Positions 46,150 through 57,263 are shown, numbered from the stretch's first letter. The stretch is DNA of 64,000 nucleotides from Ostrinia nubilalis (GCF_963855985.1 NC_087110.1:11523001-11587000); one strand, 5' to 3'. Made by a program: numbers and translations. The notes: generated from the letters alone by a model not told the origin.

Positions 46150-46341
46150 CTATCTTCTAAATATATTATAACTCAAAGGTGACTGACTGATTGACATAGT
46201 GAACTATCAACGCACAGCCCAAACCACTGGACGGATCGGGCTGAAATTGGCATGCAGGTAGATGTTATGACGTAGGCATCCGCTAAGAAAGGATTTTACG
46301 AAACGGGATCCACGCGTACGAAGTCGCGGGCGGCCGCTAGT
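46150..46341 (-). repeat. Dispersed short repeat, family B
   Basis: On the minus strand ACTAGCGGCCGCCCGCGACT to AAATATATT. Its core is closest to the copy at 28190-28392. Confidence 0.7.
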
Positions 46342-46439
46342 GTTTCATATACCTTTCTCTCTACGCCATATGTATAAAAGCTCCCCTACCTCGAAAGTTC
46401 AGACATGAACGCACTAATCGCGGTAGGCTATACTCATTG

Positions 46440-46530
46440 TCCGCGCCGGAAGCGGAAGTCGCCATCTTCTAGCGGGAGTCACTTAACCGCCATTGTGTTT
46501 TGTCGGCAGACAAAACACAATGGCGACAGA
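46440..46530 (-). promoter_or_regulatory. Pho/YY1- and ETS-like site cluster with a 17-bp hairpin (right copy)
   Basis: CCGGAAGCGGAAG (two ETS-like sites), GCCATCTT and GCCATTGTG lie together. 46488-46504 (CGCCATTGTGTTTTGTC) and 46509-46525 are perfect inverted repeats around GGCA. The left-arm copy (28611-28690) has only one half of the hairpin. It could be an old promoter carried in the arms, or part of a mobile repeat. Confidence 0.3.
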
Positions 46531-46560
46531 ATGCGGGACAGTTCTTGCATGTAAGCATAT

Positions 46561-47572
46561 ATTATTTGCATGAAGAAAGAATATTTTTTAACCCTATACT
46601 TGGCAACGACGGTTTTGGTTAATATTTGTGATTTGCACTATAAATATTGGATTTATGACGAGTAAAAATCATGTAAAAAATACGAAAAAAAATCTTAGGT
46701 ATGTAGTTTTGGAAATATAGTATGTATCTTTAAGTGCACATTGCCAGCTTTTTAGTAAATTAAAACATGGTTTATTTGTTAGTAGAAATTAGTTATTTAA
46801 ATGAAAATTACTACAAAACCTTAAGCTATTCCTTATTTGAAAAATAAAAAATAAACATCTTTTACAAAAAACTGAAAACAAACTAAAAAAAACACTTCGA
46901 AAGTCTGTAACGCCTTGTAAGTATAGCTGCATTTGGATGTATGTGAACCACTCCATCTGTTCATGCCAATGTGGGCATTCATATTTTTTCTTTTTTCCTA
47001 CCTACCCGCTTCTGTCTAATAATTTTACCCCGCTATTATTCGCTGCTTTCTACACTAGTCTACGAATTGACGTGGCTCACTCCGGACGCCGTCGCGCCGC
47101 ATCGGAGTTACCGCCTCTTCTTGCTGGAACCTTCTATCGTTGAAGTCCACACCGCTGTACTGTACTATAAGCTGGAACTGTTCAGCCGACGCTGAGAACT
47201 GAAATATTGCGTGTTTGTGAAGTGCGCGTTATATGCACCCGCTGTCTTGATCTACGGAGTCAAGGCTGGTCCTTCATCATCTTCCATCTTCGAGGGCAGA
47301 CAAGAGATTGGGAACCGCGGTTCGCCCCCCTGAAACTGCTGGTGCTGGTGGATTGCAGAACGGGTGAGTGCGCTGTCTGTTCGTAGTAGTAGAAAGCAGC
47401 AATCTTCCCTTTCTTTGATCTCTTTTCTGAAGTATAAAAATACCACGACCTATGGTGAATATTACCCCGCAACCGCTGTGTGAGTAGAATTTACGAATCT
47501 TCGGATTTATCGCTCGTACACAATTTTATGGTCTTCGAGCCGGACGTACAATTTTATAGGTCTTTGTTCGAT
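46561..47572. other. Unassigned, possibly decayed LTR-element leader
   Basis: 46940-47560 is less AT-rich than its surroundings. It holds short phrases (GGTCCTTCATCATCTTCCAT, GGTCTTCGAGCCGGACG) of the kind seen downstream of LTRs in lepidopteran retroelements. No LTR pair or domain is visible, so this is a weak suggestion. Confidence 0.2.
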
Positions 47573-47750
47573 TTTATAATTTTGAAGTAAAAAAATAGGT
47601 AACTTTGAATTTTTATACCGCGAAAACTACTTGGAATTTTCAAACGGGAGTTTTACTATCATGTTTGTATAACTGAGCTCTATACGTTTCATCAAATCAA
47701 TGAGAATGTCCGTTTATACAGTCCCATAACACACTGTGAGACGTCTAAAG
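47573..47750 (-). repeat. Third, partial copy of an arm segment
   Basis: About 175 bp (TTTTGAAGTAAAAAAATAGG to CATAACACACTGTG) match 42997-43160 in the same direction, and so the left arm inverted, with roughly 5% difference. Confidence 0.8.
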
Positions 47751-47784
47751 ATTAGGAAATAAATTTTATCTGTTCAGATTTTTC

Positions 47785-47952
47785 GATGGCTCAAACTTGG
47801 AGTGCAAGTGTGGTTTTGTTCCCCAGTCGACGAAGCACATGATGTTGTGCCGTGCGTGCCCAAACAACTGCACGCAGGAAAATTTAATGAATGCTATTCT
47901 TGTAGCGGACAACGCCACTCTTGTAACGGAGTTTTGGGCTGACACTGTATAG
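47785..47952 (+). pseudogene. LINE reverse transcriptase C-terminus with Cys/His end
   Basis: The plus frame reads LECKCGFVPQSTKHMMLCRA, then CPNNCTQENLMNA and FWADTV to a TAG at 47950. C-x-C, H and C-x2-C at the end of the reverse transcriptase are typical of R1/Jockey-like LINEs. The 3' UTR follows (CGACACGACAAGAAGAAG). Confidence 0.7.
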
Positions 47953-48412
47953 GTTTGTTGTCGACACGACAAGAAGAAGAAAGAAAAGCGAGAAACAAAA
48001 GTGTTCACATGCCTGTTGAAGAAACCATGGACCAATCTCTCGCCCGCTCCCGCACCGATCCCCGCCTTATTTTCTAGAACTAAACTAAATTGCTGAGCTG
48101 CCGTGATTTTCCATTAATCTTGCCGTACTTCATTATTCATTATTCAGAGCCATTTTGTGGAGTTCTATTGAAAGCGAGGCATACGCCTTCTAATATCATC
48201 CCGTATTGAAAGAACGTTGTATTATGGAATTTATGGAACATTTCTTTGGTGTTAGACGAATGGGAGCTTATTTTGTGTCTTGCCTTTGAAAGGTGATATG
48301 TGTTTTCTTCTTATTTCTGCAAAGACTTGGTTATTAACATTAGCTCTGTCTACACTAAGGGCTTGTTCTCAAGGAGATATCCAATTTTTTACAGGATCCC
48401 GTTTATTAGTCA
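47953..48412. other. LINE 3' UTR and unassigned sequence
   Basis: The first 50 bases are the tail of the LINE fragment. Nothing was recognised beyond them. Confidence 0.3.
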
Positions 48413-48735
48413 TTATCATGATCATTTCAGCCACAGGTGTCCATTTCTGCACATAGGCCTCCCTCAATGACTTCCACATCGCACGGTTGGTAGTAGCATG
48501 TATCCAACTCCTTTCTGCTACCTTTATTAAGGCGTCAGTTCACCTTGTAGATGGACGTCTTATGCTGCGTTTTCTGGTACGTGGCCTCCACTCCAGACCT
48601 TGCTGCCCCATCAGCCGTCAGTACTGCGTACTACCCTGCCCATTGCCCCTTCATCTTGCCAATCCATCAGGCTATTTCAGCGACTTTAGTTCGTTTATGG
48701 ATCTCCTCATTTCTGAGCTTCATTATGAGTCGTTT
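48413..48735 (-). mobile_element. RTE LINE 3' fragment, decayed
   Basis: TTTCAGCCACAGGTGTCCAT through CCTTGCTGCCCCATCAGCCG to GATCTCCTCATTTCTGAGCT. The minus strand would read the RTE reverse transcriptase tip. Confidence 0.7.
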
Positions 48736-49534
48736 AGTAGTATGTATAATGTATACGAGTTTTAATTTAATATTACACACAAACAACCCGTTTGGCAGTG
48801 TCCAAAAACAGAATTTGTAATTCAAGTTTTAAATACACATGTGTGTTTATAAGACAGTCCAGCTCCTGCATCAATGGATCCAGCAAAACTGGATTGTCGT
48901 GGGATGGAGTCTTTATGGCGCAGATTCCTTTAGTGTTTGACGACTGGAGTTTATTTTGTGTCTTGCCTTTGAAACATGATAAATAGATAATTTCTACAGT
49001 CTGGGAGAAATATGAGAGAAATGTTTTAGCTTTGTCGAATTCGTCGAATTTTGTTAGTCTTGTTTATTTGAGTTCTAAAGATTCGTATTAGTCTTAGACA
49101 ACCATTGGTAATGTATTTTTCTTGTTATTCTTTACTAAAAAACTTGATTATCAACATTAGCTCGGTCTACAATAATAATATTTTATTATGTTTGTTTGTC
49201 TTGAATAGACTCCGAAACCTATTTGGAAAATTCTTTCACTATTAAAATTCTACATTATCCCCAATTCAGGAGTGAGTGAAAGTGAGTTAGAAGAATTTCA
49301 TGACAAATTGCCTGTCATCTATTCAAATTGAACAATTATTTACAGCAGATTGAAAAACAAGCGACGTTCGCGGCTTCCATTACTAAACTTAAATATAAAT
49401 CACTTGGTCAACAGATAAATGTGGTAATAATCCCGCAAACCGGGGCCACAATGAAGGTACAATACTAGTACTTTTTAATTTGAGATGAATTTGAAATAAT
49501 TAATGATAGAGGTGAAATTCCAATACGAAATCGT
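48736..49534. other. Unassigned; decayed dispersed repeat near 49195-49320
   Basis: TCTTTCACTATTAAAATTCT and neighbouring bases resemble a decayed relative of the CCCGCG repeats. Nothing else was recognised. Confidence 0.3.
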
Positions 49535-49667
49535 TCCGGTGCGTAGAACGTCCACACACAAGGTGGACCGACGACCTCATAAAGCGGTAAGGCGCTGGAT
49601 ACAGGCCGCCACCAACCGGCCATTGTGGAAGTCGTTGTCCAAGGCCTATGTTCAGCAGTGGACGTCA
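49535..49667 (+). mobile_element. RTE LINE 3' tip
   Basis: GTCCACACACAAGGTGGACC through TTCAGCAGTGGACGTCA. The tail is missing. Confidence 0.7.
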
Positions 49668-50002
49668 AATTACAAATCATATCAGTCATGCCCATCATGT
49701 TTCTTCCAATTTAGCAATAAGTCATCCGCAAATACGAAAATACTGATAGAGCTGTATCTCAAGGGGCGCGAGGAGAATACCTCCTTAAAAACAAACGAAA
49801 GAGAGGATTGGTGGTTCTCTCGAAGCCAGAAAGGAGAATGTCCAAGTTAGGGTAAAACTAAAACTCACGGCACCATTTCATTGGGCTCCGGTGGACACTG
49901 TCGGGTTTTAGTGGCTAGGCTCTGCCTTTCTAGCGGAGCGAATCCCACATAACCCACAGATCGTCCCCATCGGCCAGTAGGTATGCGCAAAGAGTTACCC
50001 CC

Positions 50003-50160
50003 TGGATTTCCACAACCACTGGCCCTGCACTGCTCGCATCCAGGTGACCTTCACCAGATCCTGGGTCCACCAATTTGTGGCCTCCTGAACTTTTCTGCCC
50101 AAACGGCCATTAGTTCCAAAAACTATGTGCCCCGCCCACTGTCACGGAGCTTTGGCAATT
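50003..50160 (-). mobile_element. RTE LINE fragment, decayed
   Basis: GATTTCCACAACCACTGGCC through GCCCCGCCCACTGTCACG, with internal deletions compared with 13768-14132. Confidence 0.65.
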
Positions 50161-50512
50161 CTACGAGCTTTTAACCGAGCTTACTCTTTCCATTTCCATT
50201 GCACCACACCATAAATCAGCCCGTTTGCACGTGATGTATGTAATCGGCAAGTCAAATGAGCAATTTAAATTCACATAACTTTACAGACAGACTCACTAAC
50301 ATTTGCATTTAGTCACTATTTTATTAGTCGCTGTCCCGCACGTTTGTAAGCTTAGGCTGGGTTGCATCATCTTACTTTAACTTTGACGAACGTCAAAAAG
50401 CTGTCAAACTCCATCTATACTTTAAACTATTATTATAAATGCGAAAGTAACTCTGTCTGTCTGTCTGTCTGTCTGTCTTGCTTTCACGCCTAAACCACTG
50501 AACCGATTTTGA

Positions 50513-51405
50513 TTAAAGGACAATGGGCAAAATGGTACCCGGCTCCAATAGATATGCTTCTAGTGTCGTTTGAAAGGTCTTACCAAGACGAACAACTTTT
50601 ACTATGGCCACCAGCCTCAGATCTGGTTGCGTTCGAAGATAAACATACTTTTTGTGTAACCGAATTAGTATCATACGTGTCCATCGTATGGTACTTAGGT
50701 TATGCGAGGCATGAAGGGTTTACTGCTCCAGCATCCTTCCTTAACTCTTTAATTATTGATAGGGATAATTGTGAAATAAATGTTTATATTTGAAGAACTA
50801 CTACCCCCTTATTAATAAAAAGTTATACCTAGGATGAACCTTGGACTAAAATGACATTTCCATACCAAATGACAATTTAAGCCAGAGTTCAACTAGGGTG
50901 TAACTTTTATTAATAAAGGGGTTGGAGTTTGCTAAAGCGAATAAACCCACAAGACCCAATAAGTCCACCCACAAGATAGACCGACGACCTCATAAAGGTA
51001 GCGGGAAGGCGCTGGATGCAGGCCGCCACCAACCGGCCATTGTGGAAATCATTGGGGGAGGCCTATGTTCAACTAGACGTCCTATGGCTAAATGATCATG
51101 ATGATGATGCTGAAAGCGAATAAAGGGCTAATGGCTTGGGTAGTTCATCGTAGGTATAATCCTTTCCTTTTCAATGTTTATTTTAGTTATATTAATAGAT
51201 TCTAGTCATAGTACATACTCGTATACATGGATGATTGTGTTATACTTTCATATAATACTTATTGGAATTACTGCTTTCAAAACGTGAATTAGAACTGGCC
51301 CCATAGAAGACATTTTCCTACATCTAAAGGCCTCTTGAAATATATATTGGTTATGGCTATTGGAGCGGGTACCACTTTCCATACATTTGTGCCCATCATC
51401 CTTTG
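50513..51405. mobile_element. TIR element of about 890 bp
   Basis: AAAGGACAATGGGCAAAATG and CCGGCTCCAATAG on the left are matched, inverted, by CTATTGGAGCGGGTACCA and TGTGCCCATCATCCTTT on the right. Weaker pairing goes on for more than 100 bases. Seven bases of the host repeat are lost at the junction. A 94-codon open frame at 50509-50793 is not recognisable. The family is unknown. Confidence 0.6.
50971..51113 (+). mobile_element. RTE LINE 3' tip, ATG-tailed, innermost insertion
   Basis: CCACAAGATAGACCGACGAC through GGAGGCCTATGTTCAACTAG to an ATGATGATG tail, inside the TIR element. Confidence 0.75.
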
Positions 51406-51603
51406 GCATAGAGATAGTTTGAGTCCCGGGAAAGGACATAGGATAGTTTTTATCCCGGTTTTTAAAACAGGGACGCGCGCGATAAAGTGTTTCTGTGACA
51501 GACAAAATTCCACGCGGGCGAAGCTGCGGGCGGAAAGCTAGTACAAAATACACCGGTTATCGTTAAAGTTACGGTCAAAGTTAGGTGGTGCAACTCAGCC
51601 TTA

Positions 51604-52032
51604 CTAGCCTTTGCTTGTCGTTTTACACGCACATTGTGAATTAGGTACACGGTCTTTATAGGGTTTCCTAAATTGGGTAATTTGACACCACCAATCTATT
51701 CACTCATGTTTTTATGAGCTATCAAAACGTGACATTTTCAAAGATTTTATTTTACATTTTTGATACTTCAGTTATGAAAACTTATTGAGGTTTTTTCGAA
51801 GTTTTTTTTGAGAAAGTTTTACCTAGGAATGTTTTGTTATTATCAACATAAAGAATGCATTTCTACTTGCTGGTGTGATATTTTTGACACATGTTCGTGG
51901 GCCTATTTTCATTGCCTAAAAGAATAGCTTTTTCCTGCGACTTCACCCGTGTGATATTAAATTTATTACAGATCGTGAATTATTTTTATTTTTATAGCCT
52001 ATGATTATGTTATTCTAATATAAACTATTAAC
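51604..52032. other. Unassigned AT-rich sequence
   Basis: Nothing recognised. Confidence 0.3.
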
Positions 52033-52135
52033 ATCATCATCATCATTTCAGTCACAGGACGTCCACTGCTGAATGGTAGCGGCCTCTTGTATCCCGCGCT
52101 TTCCTGCTACCTTTTTGAGGTTGTCAGTCCACAGC
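52033..52135 (-). mobile_element. RTE LINE 3' tip, ATG-tailed
   Basis: A CAT run then TTTCAGTCACAGGACGTCCA and TTCCTGCTACCTTTTTGAGG, with a deletion in the middle. Confidence 0.7.
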
Positions 52136-53001
52136 GTCGTCGTATTTATCAACAATGATTCTGTAAAATTCCTTAAAAATTCGTTTAGTACTTTTTGAAA
52201 GATTACCAAAAATTCTCACAAACATTATAATATTAGTAGTACATGAAAGAAAGCCTTTTCTCAAATCCAATCCTCATTACGACCTACAATGGCCGGCACT
52301 AAAGCGTTCAATTAGAAGCTGTACAGCGATCAATCGAAACGAAACGGCGAAGAAAAAGGTGGAGAGAGGTAAAACTTGTACATTGCTGGGATGCTGCGAA
52401 ACTGGGGCCATTCTACTTTGCGGGGTTCCGTAGGAAGAGTGGAGAATTTGCTAAAAAATAAAAAGACATCGAAAGTACGCAAAAGTCTTGAGAAATGGGG
52501 TGATGAGTATTTACATTGAAGCAATAGAAATAAGATAATATTGTTAAACGGTTTTTATTCAATATTATACGCATTTATTTTAGTTATTTTTGGTAAAAAT
52601 AAGGAAAGTATGATAAGATTTTTTAAAATGCAAAAGATTTCAAGAAGATTCAGTACCTACACAGAATACCACTGTTATAAAAAAACCTCGTGAGGAAATA
52701 AATCGTGTATCGCAAACCATTCAACCTTCACTTCCCAAATTACAGGGATATTAAAAAATATTTTAATGTTCCTAAAAATTCTAAAATGGAAATCGCTATG
52801 GGTTAAAATTTCGATATCCCCTACAAGAAGTTAATTCTTAGACCTTACCTTAGCTTTTTTGTTAGACATACAGAACCCTACAAGTCTCGAGCACTTCCAT
52901 TTCTGGACCGTTTTATTCATTACTTTAATTAAAGGCGTTTCCGACGAAGTGATGCGATTTGCTCGCCATTGTTTGTTGGTATTCTTTGTTATTGTTTCAG
53001 T
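52136..53001. other. Unassigned sequence
   Basis: No feature recognised. A good acceptor (TTATTGTTTCAG) ends at 53000, just before the frame described next. Confidence 0.3.
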
Positions 53002-53160
53002 GTTACAAAGACTACAAATGTTGGCGCCAACGTTGGTGCCAATACCATTCCAGATGCACATTAGACGAGTGGCTTTGGGACAAATATTGGGGCCAACGTG
53101 TTTGGACAACATTACAAAGACGGCAAATGTTTTTGGCAAATGAGATTCTCAGTCATTTGT
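53002..53160 (+). pseudogene. Possible pseudo-exon with Asn-Gly-Ala-Asn repeats
   Basis: After an acceptor-like TTGTTTCAG the plus frame reads TKTTNVGANVGANTIPDAH, a TAG at 53062-53064, then TSGFGTNIGANVFGQHYKDG in the same frame. The repeated N(V/I)GAN phrase on both sides of the stop suggests one decayed coding segment. I do not recognise the protein. The palindromic base sequence (TTGGCGCCAACGTTGGTGCC) could also produce such a repeat by chance. Confidence 0.25.
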
Positions 53161-53185
53161 TTTGAAAGGATCATTATTAAGAGTA

Positions 53186-53350
53186 GGCGCACACCGTTGA
53201 TTTTTAGTTGGCCGATAGTTGTGCCCTATTTTAATTTGTATGAAGAATCGGCCAAATCGAATCGGCGTAGTGTGCGCACTCCCATACATGCCCATACTGA
53301 TCAACTGCCCGACTAAACTATCGGCCGACAAAAAATCAACGGTGTGCGCC
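53186..53350. mobile_element. TA-flanked MITE (165 bp)
   Basis: GGCGCACACCGTTGATTTTT and its inverse AAAAATCAACGGTGTGCGCC are the ends, with TA at 53184-53185 and 53351-53352. Pairing continues with TTGGCCGATAG / CTATCGGCCGA. One end of the same family lies at 62876-62921. Confidence 0.8.
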
Positions 53351-53352
53351 TA

Positions 53353-54261
53353 CTGTAATAGTCATTCTAGCTTTCCTGTAATTTTACTAGAACTTTTTAT
53401 GTTAGTAACGTAAAAGCTTTTGGGGACACTAGTAGTGTTGACTTTGACTTTGAGTCTTCATAGTGACATTCAAGAGTAATTGGCTTAAATCGTCCCTTTT
53501 AGTGAAGTTAAAGATGTTTGATGAAACCACTCTTAACTACTGAACTTAAGTAACACCGCTTTCACATTAAGGCGTCAGAACCACGATGTGCAGCGGCGTT
53601 TTTATAATGTGAAGCTGCCTTCACATCTGCCTGCCACACAGATGCCTGCGCATCTGCTGTCATATACATAGTGTGAAATTATCGCCATCGCGTCTGTCGC
53701 GCGTTTGTCGCGCTGCTTAAGTTGCTTATATACTCAACATCAAATAAACCGCACCTTCCGCGACGCGAACTTTAACGATTTTCTTCTGACACAATCATGG
53801 TACCCCAACAATATTGGTGTTATTTGAAAGCCCAATAAATATCCTTAAAGAAAAACACATTTAATTTCTTAATAAATGATTAACATATACCATAAATGTG
53901 ACTTGAAAAAATACCTCACTTTGGGCCCACCTATGGGATCAATTAGACCAATTTTTATGGTTATAAAACCAAATAATGATTTCACGTGTCCTCTTTAACA
54001 GATGGATAGCAATTATACCCAACTTAACAGTTTTATAGCCATAAAAGTAGGCTCTAGCGTAACTACCTATTTTTTGAAGAAGTGACTCTGGCTTCTAAAG
54101 ACACATTTTTGGGGTAAAAACCTTTCCTTTAATGAAATGAAGGTTAGAACTAGGCTTTTAAATGGTACCAATATTGGTGGGAAGTGGGGATGCATACGTT
54201 TGAAAATGCTTGTCGCGGGAGGTGCGATTTATTGGACGTCGAGTGTATTTTATGTTAAAAC
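53353..54261. other. Unassigned; possible decayed repeat at 53560-53710
   Basis: Clustered TTCACAT, TGTGAA and GCATCTG words at 53560-53710 suggest an old inverted-repeat element, but no termini could be set. Confidence 0.25.
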
Positions 54262-54545
54262 GCTCTTCGTTCCTTTCAGCCAAATGACGTTCACTGCTGA
54301 ACAAAGCATACCCTAAGGCTTTCCATAACGAATTGAACGGACCTGCGCTGCCCGCATCCAGTTTCTTCGCAGGAGAACCAAAGTGACCGACATAGCTCGC
54401 GGAATTGCTAAAATCACGTGGCAGTGGGCGGGGCATATAGCTCGTAGAGACGATGGCCGTTAGGGCAGAAAAGTTCTCGAGTGGCGTTCACCGGCTGGAA
54501 GACGTAGCGTGGGCAGGCCTCCTACTAGGTGAACTGACGATCTGG
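54262..54545 (-). mobile_element. RTE LINE 3' end with inverted 5' part
   Basis: Bases 54262-54360 are minus-oriented with the tail at the left. About 54361-54545 is plus-oriented (GTGACCGACATAGCTCGCGG to GACTGACGATCTGG). It has the same twin-priming layout as 25905-26163. Confidence 0.7.
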
Positions 54546-55600
54546 CAAAAACGCTCTTATACGACATACAGCTTTACTTCCAAGTTCCAAGCTAAATAGG
54601 TCCAAACCGCCCAATAAACATCTCCTGCGGTTGTATAAGACCTGTAATCAATGGGCCGATCGTTTGGCCACCATCCAGTGCTCTGTGGACAGTGAGCGAC
54701 ACTGGCCATAGAAGGTGTAGGGTACAGAGGAAACTTTAGGCATGAAACGAGGTTTAGATGTGACAAAAAAAACTTTCAGCATGAAAAAAATATTTAGACA
54801 ATATGCTACAGCTCTTTAGTTTAATGACAAAGACAGGTGCCGCCTAAACAGAAAACATTGTCGTCGTAATTTTAAATACTCGTATATTTCTTTTATAATT
54901 TGCATCTCACAAAGAATGAAAACTTTCATCTCTAAATTACATCTTTAATTAAACTTATGACATCTTTAATTGCTCACGGCTTTCAGCCTGCCACTTAAAT
55001 ATACCTACCTCTTACTCGTAACAATATGTCAATCAGGTATAATGTATTAAAAATGAAGATTAGTAGTCCAACAGTCCCAGAAATTACTTCCTACAAACGA
55101 ACTTACAAAGTTTACCTCTAATAAAAGCGTACTTAAGATGATCGTTTTCACTCTTTATTTGACGTAAATGACAACTATAAAAATAGGTAAAAATCTATAA
55201 TCTTCTTTCATGTTGCGTATCTGCACGTCAGCTACTCTATGTCCGAGCATGAACATTGTTTGTAATGACTGTCATGTTATGTCAGCGGCGGTGTCATAGA
55301 AGTGCATGTGATGGACAGCTGTAGACAGCACGCGTGTTCAGCCGTTTAACTAGCCGTTAACTAGGCAGAGCTATTAACTAAGCACGTCTGTTTCTTATAC
55401 TACCGTAAAGTGCTAACTACATAATGAGCACTTGTTTTTTTATATTTATTTTGTATGATGAAAAATAGGAAAAGAAAAAGTAGGCACTATTAATGTCACG
55501 TTTTCACGTTTTTATCTATAAATTATTTTAATGTTTATTTAACCTTAAAATCCTATTTTATAATTTATGTTATAACAAAATTTAAAAACCTATGATTATA
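54546..55600. other. Unassigned AT-rich sequence
   Basis: Nothing recognised. Confidence 0.3.
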
Positions 55601-55864
55601 AAGGGTGTTAGGTAAATGGGTATATGAGTCGACACTAGCCCATGTTAACAAGGTCATATAAATGGTATGGTATAGTCAGAAAATTGATATCTTCATTTTA
55701 ATTATTTTATTTTTCATACAAATCGGATTTTATGAAATTTATTTTGTATGTAAATTAAAAAAATTAAAATGATGATATCAAATTTCTGACTTCACCATAC
55801 CATTTATATGCCCATGTTAACATGGGCTAGTGTCGGCTCATATACCCATTTACCTAACACCCTG
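55601..55864. mobile_element. TA-flanked MITE (264 bp)
   Basis: AAGGGTGTTAGGTAAATGGG and its inverse CCCATTTACCTAACACCCTG are the ends, with TA at 55599-55600 and 55865-55866. The arms pair almost to the centre. A mariner-like origin is likely. Confidence 0.85.
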
Positions 55865-56333
55865 TATATGATAAAAAATCATAGGTTTTTCAATTTTTCC
55901 CAAAAAACTAGGATTTTTAGGCACAAATAGTTATTATTGCGATCCCTTTAATACTTAAATATCTTCTTAAAATAAATTTTAATACCTCTAAGAAAGATGA
56001 TATTTTATTACCGTTTCTAGTAACAAAATTATACCTTGATTTTCTTCTTGAAATTGTAAATTTAGTGTACGAGCTAAAGCCACTTCAAATTTAAATTTTA
56101 CTTTACAGTTTCAGCTTAGTGACGTCATGTTAATAAATTATTCCCTTTACACAGGCTAGTGAAAGACGTGACGTCATGGAAAAAATATAGACACATTTTA
56201 CCTACTGCAAAAATATTATGTGAACATAGCAAAGATCATAAAATTCTGTTAATTAATGTGAAGTTAGTTTGACTTTTCAGAGTTAAAAAAATATAGTTTT
56301 TTTTACATTTAGACCTTTAAAATATGGGTTACT
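55865..56333. other. Unassigned AT-rich sequence
   Basis: Nothing recognised. Confidence 0.3.
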
Positions 56334-56565
56334 AGCTTTCCGCCCGCGGCTTCACCCGCGTGTAATTTTGTCTGTCACAGAAAAGTTTTATCGCGCGCGT
56401 CCCTGTTTTAAAAACCGGGATAAAAACTATCCTTTGTCCTTTCCCGGGACTCAAACTATCTCTGTGCCAAATTTCTTCAAAATCGGTCCAGTCATTTAGG
56501 CGTGAAAGCAAGACAGACAGAGTTACCTTCGCCTTTATAAAATTAGTATAGATAGTATAGATTTC
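56334..56565 (+). repeat. Dispersed short repeat, family A
   Basis: CTAGCTTTCCGCCCGCGGCT to TTTATAAAATTAGTATAGAT, a complete copy. Confidence 0.75.
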
Positions 56566-57263
56566 CATGGGAACCTATCGCTTGGGCTACTTTTCTATAA
56601 TGTTTTAAAAAATAGCTTAAAAGCTCGGAAAGTTTTCCTTGCGATGAGATTAGGAAATCTCAAGAATCGCAAGATTTCTAGGAAGAAATCAGAAATAGCT
56701 GTATAAGTTATGTTTTGGCCATAATTATCATGAGGTAGGACTATTTATTGTGACACAATTTTTTGGTCTTGTCATCATTGCATGCATTACTTGTTTGTGT
56801 AAAGATGTGTTGTTGGTAGATCTTTGTCAATAAATAAATAAAAATAAATTTAAATGATTTATTTACAGTTATTTTTAATTAACTTAAAATGAACTAAAAC
56901 AATGTTTCCAAAGATCTCACTCTCACAATATATGATAGTCAGAGGAGTTACGAGGGTTCGATTCCCACCTGAGGCCATATATTTTTAAGTTTTAAAAATA
57001 CGCTATCTTCTCAGAGACCCTGTATATTTATCAGGGACAGTTTCAGTCGACTGCGGTATAATGACGGCCATTAAATACTTCTAACATAAGTACAGCAGTT
57101 ATGTCACTTTATGGGGACTGTGACTTTAATGTCGTCACTCAAATGGGAATTGTGGTAAATATCTGCGGTAAACGTCCGTTTTTTGCAATGGCAGAAATAT
57201 AAGTAGGTAGGTACTAGTGAGTACTCAAAAGTAAGATGCAGTGTGGGACTGGGCAGTTCTCAT
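56566..57263. other. Unassigned; a B-box-like segment at 56948-56978
   Basis: ACGAGGGTTCGATTCCCACC is a perfect T-arm/B-box match, but no A box or tRNA fold is present. It is probably SINE debris. Confidence 0.35.

Larger units (their letters stand above)
35210..46560 (-). repeat. Right arm of the inverted repeat, interrupted by a BEL element
   Basis: Inverted counterpart of 28515-34935. The inner block 35210-44413, leaving out the BEL insertion and one copy of its duplication (35778-42257), mirrors 32213-34935 base for base. The outer part 44414-46560 is diverged. It lacks the LINE tail, piggyBac-like and late RTE insertions of the left arm. Confidence 0.9.
50427..51543 (-). repeat. Dispersed short repeat, family A, itself split
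   Basis: 50427-50512 (TATTATAAATGCGAAAGTAA, CTGT run, CTGAACCGATTTTGAT) and 51406-51543 (GGCATAGAGATAG to CGGGCGGAAAGCTAGTA) together make one copy. A TIR element separates the halves. Confidence 0.75.
50355..51600. mobile_element. Harbinger-like MITE, split by later insertions
   Basis: GGCTGGGTTGCATCATCTTA on the left and GTGGTGCAACTCAGCC on the right, flanked by perfect TTA duplications (50352-50354, 51601-51603). It is the same family as 2215-2337. Its own sequence is only 50355-50426 and 51544-51600. Family A is inserted between. Confidence 0.75.

Noticed and set aside
47766..48035. 89-codon minus-strand frame
   Set aside because: It is antisense to the LINE C-terminal fragment at 47785-47952, which has the recognisable motif.
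50509..50793. 94-codon open frame
   Set aside because: It begins inside the terminal repeat of an inserted TIR element and has no recognisable motif.
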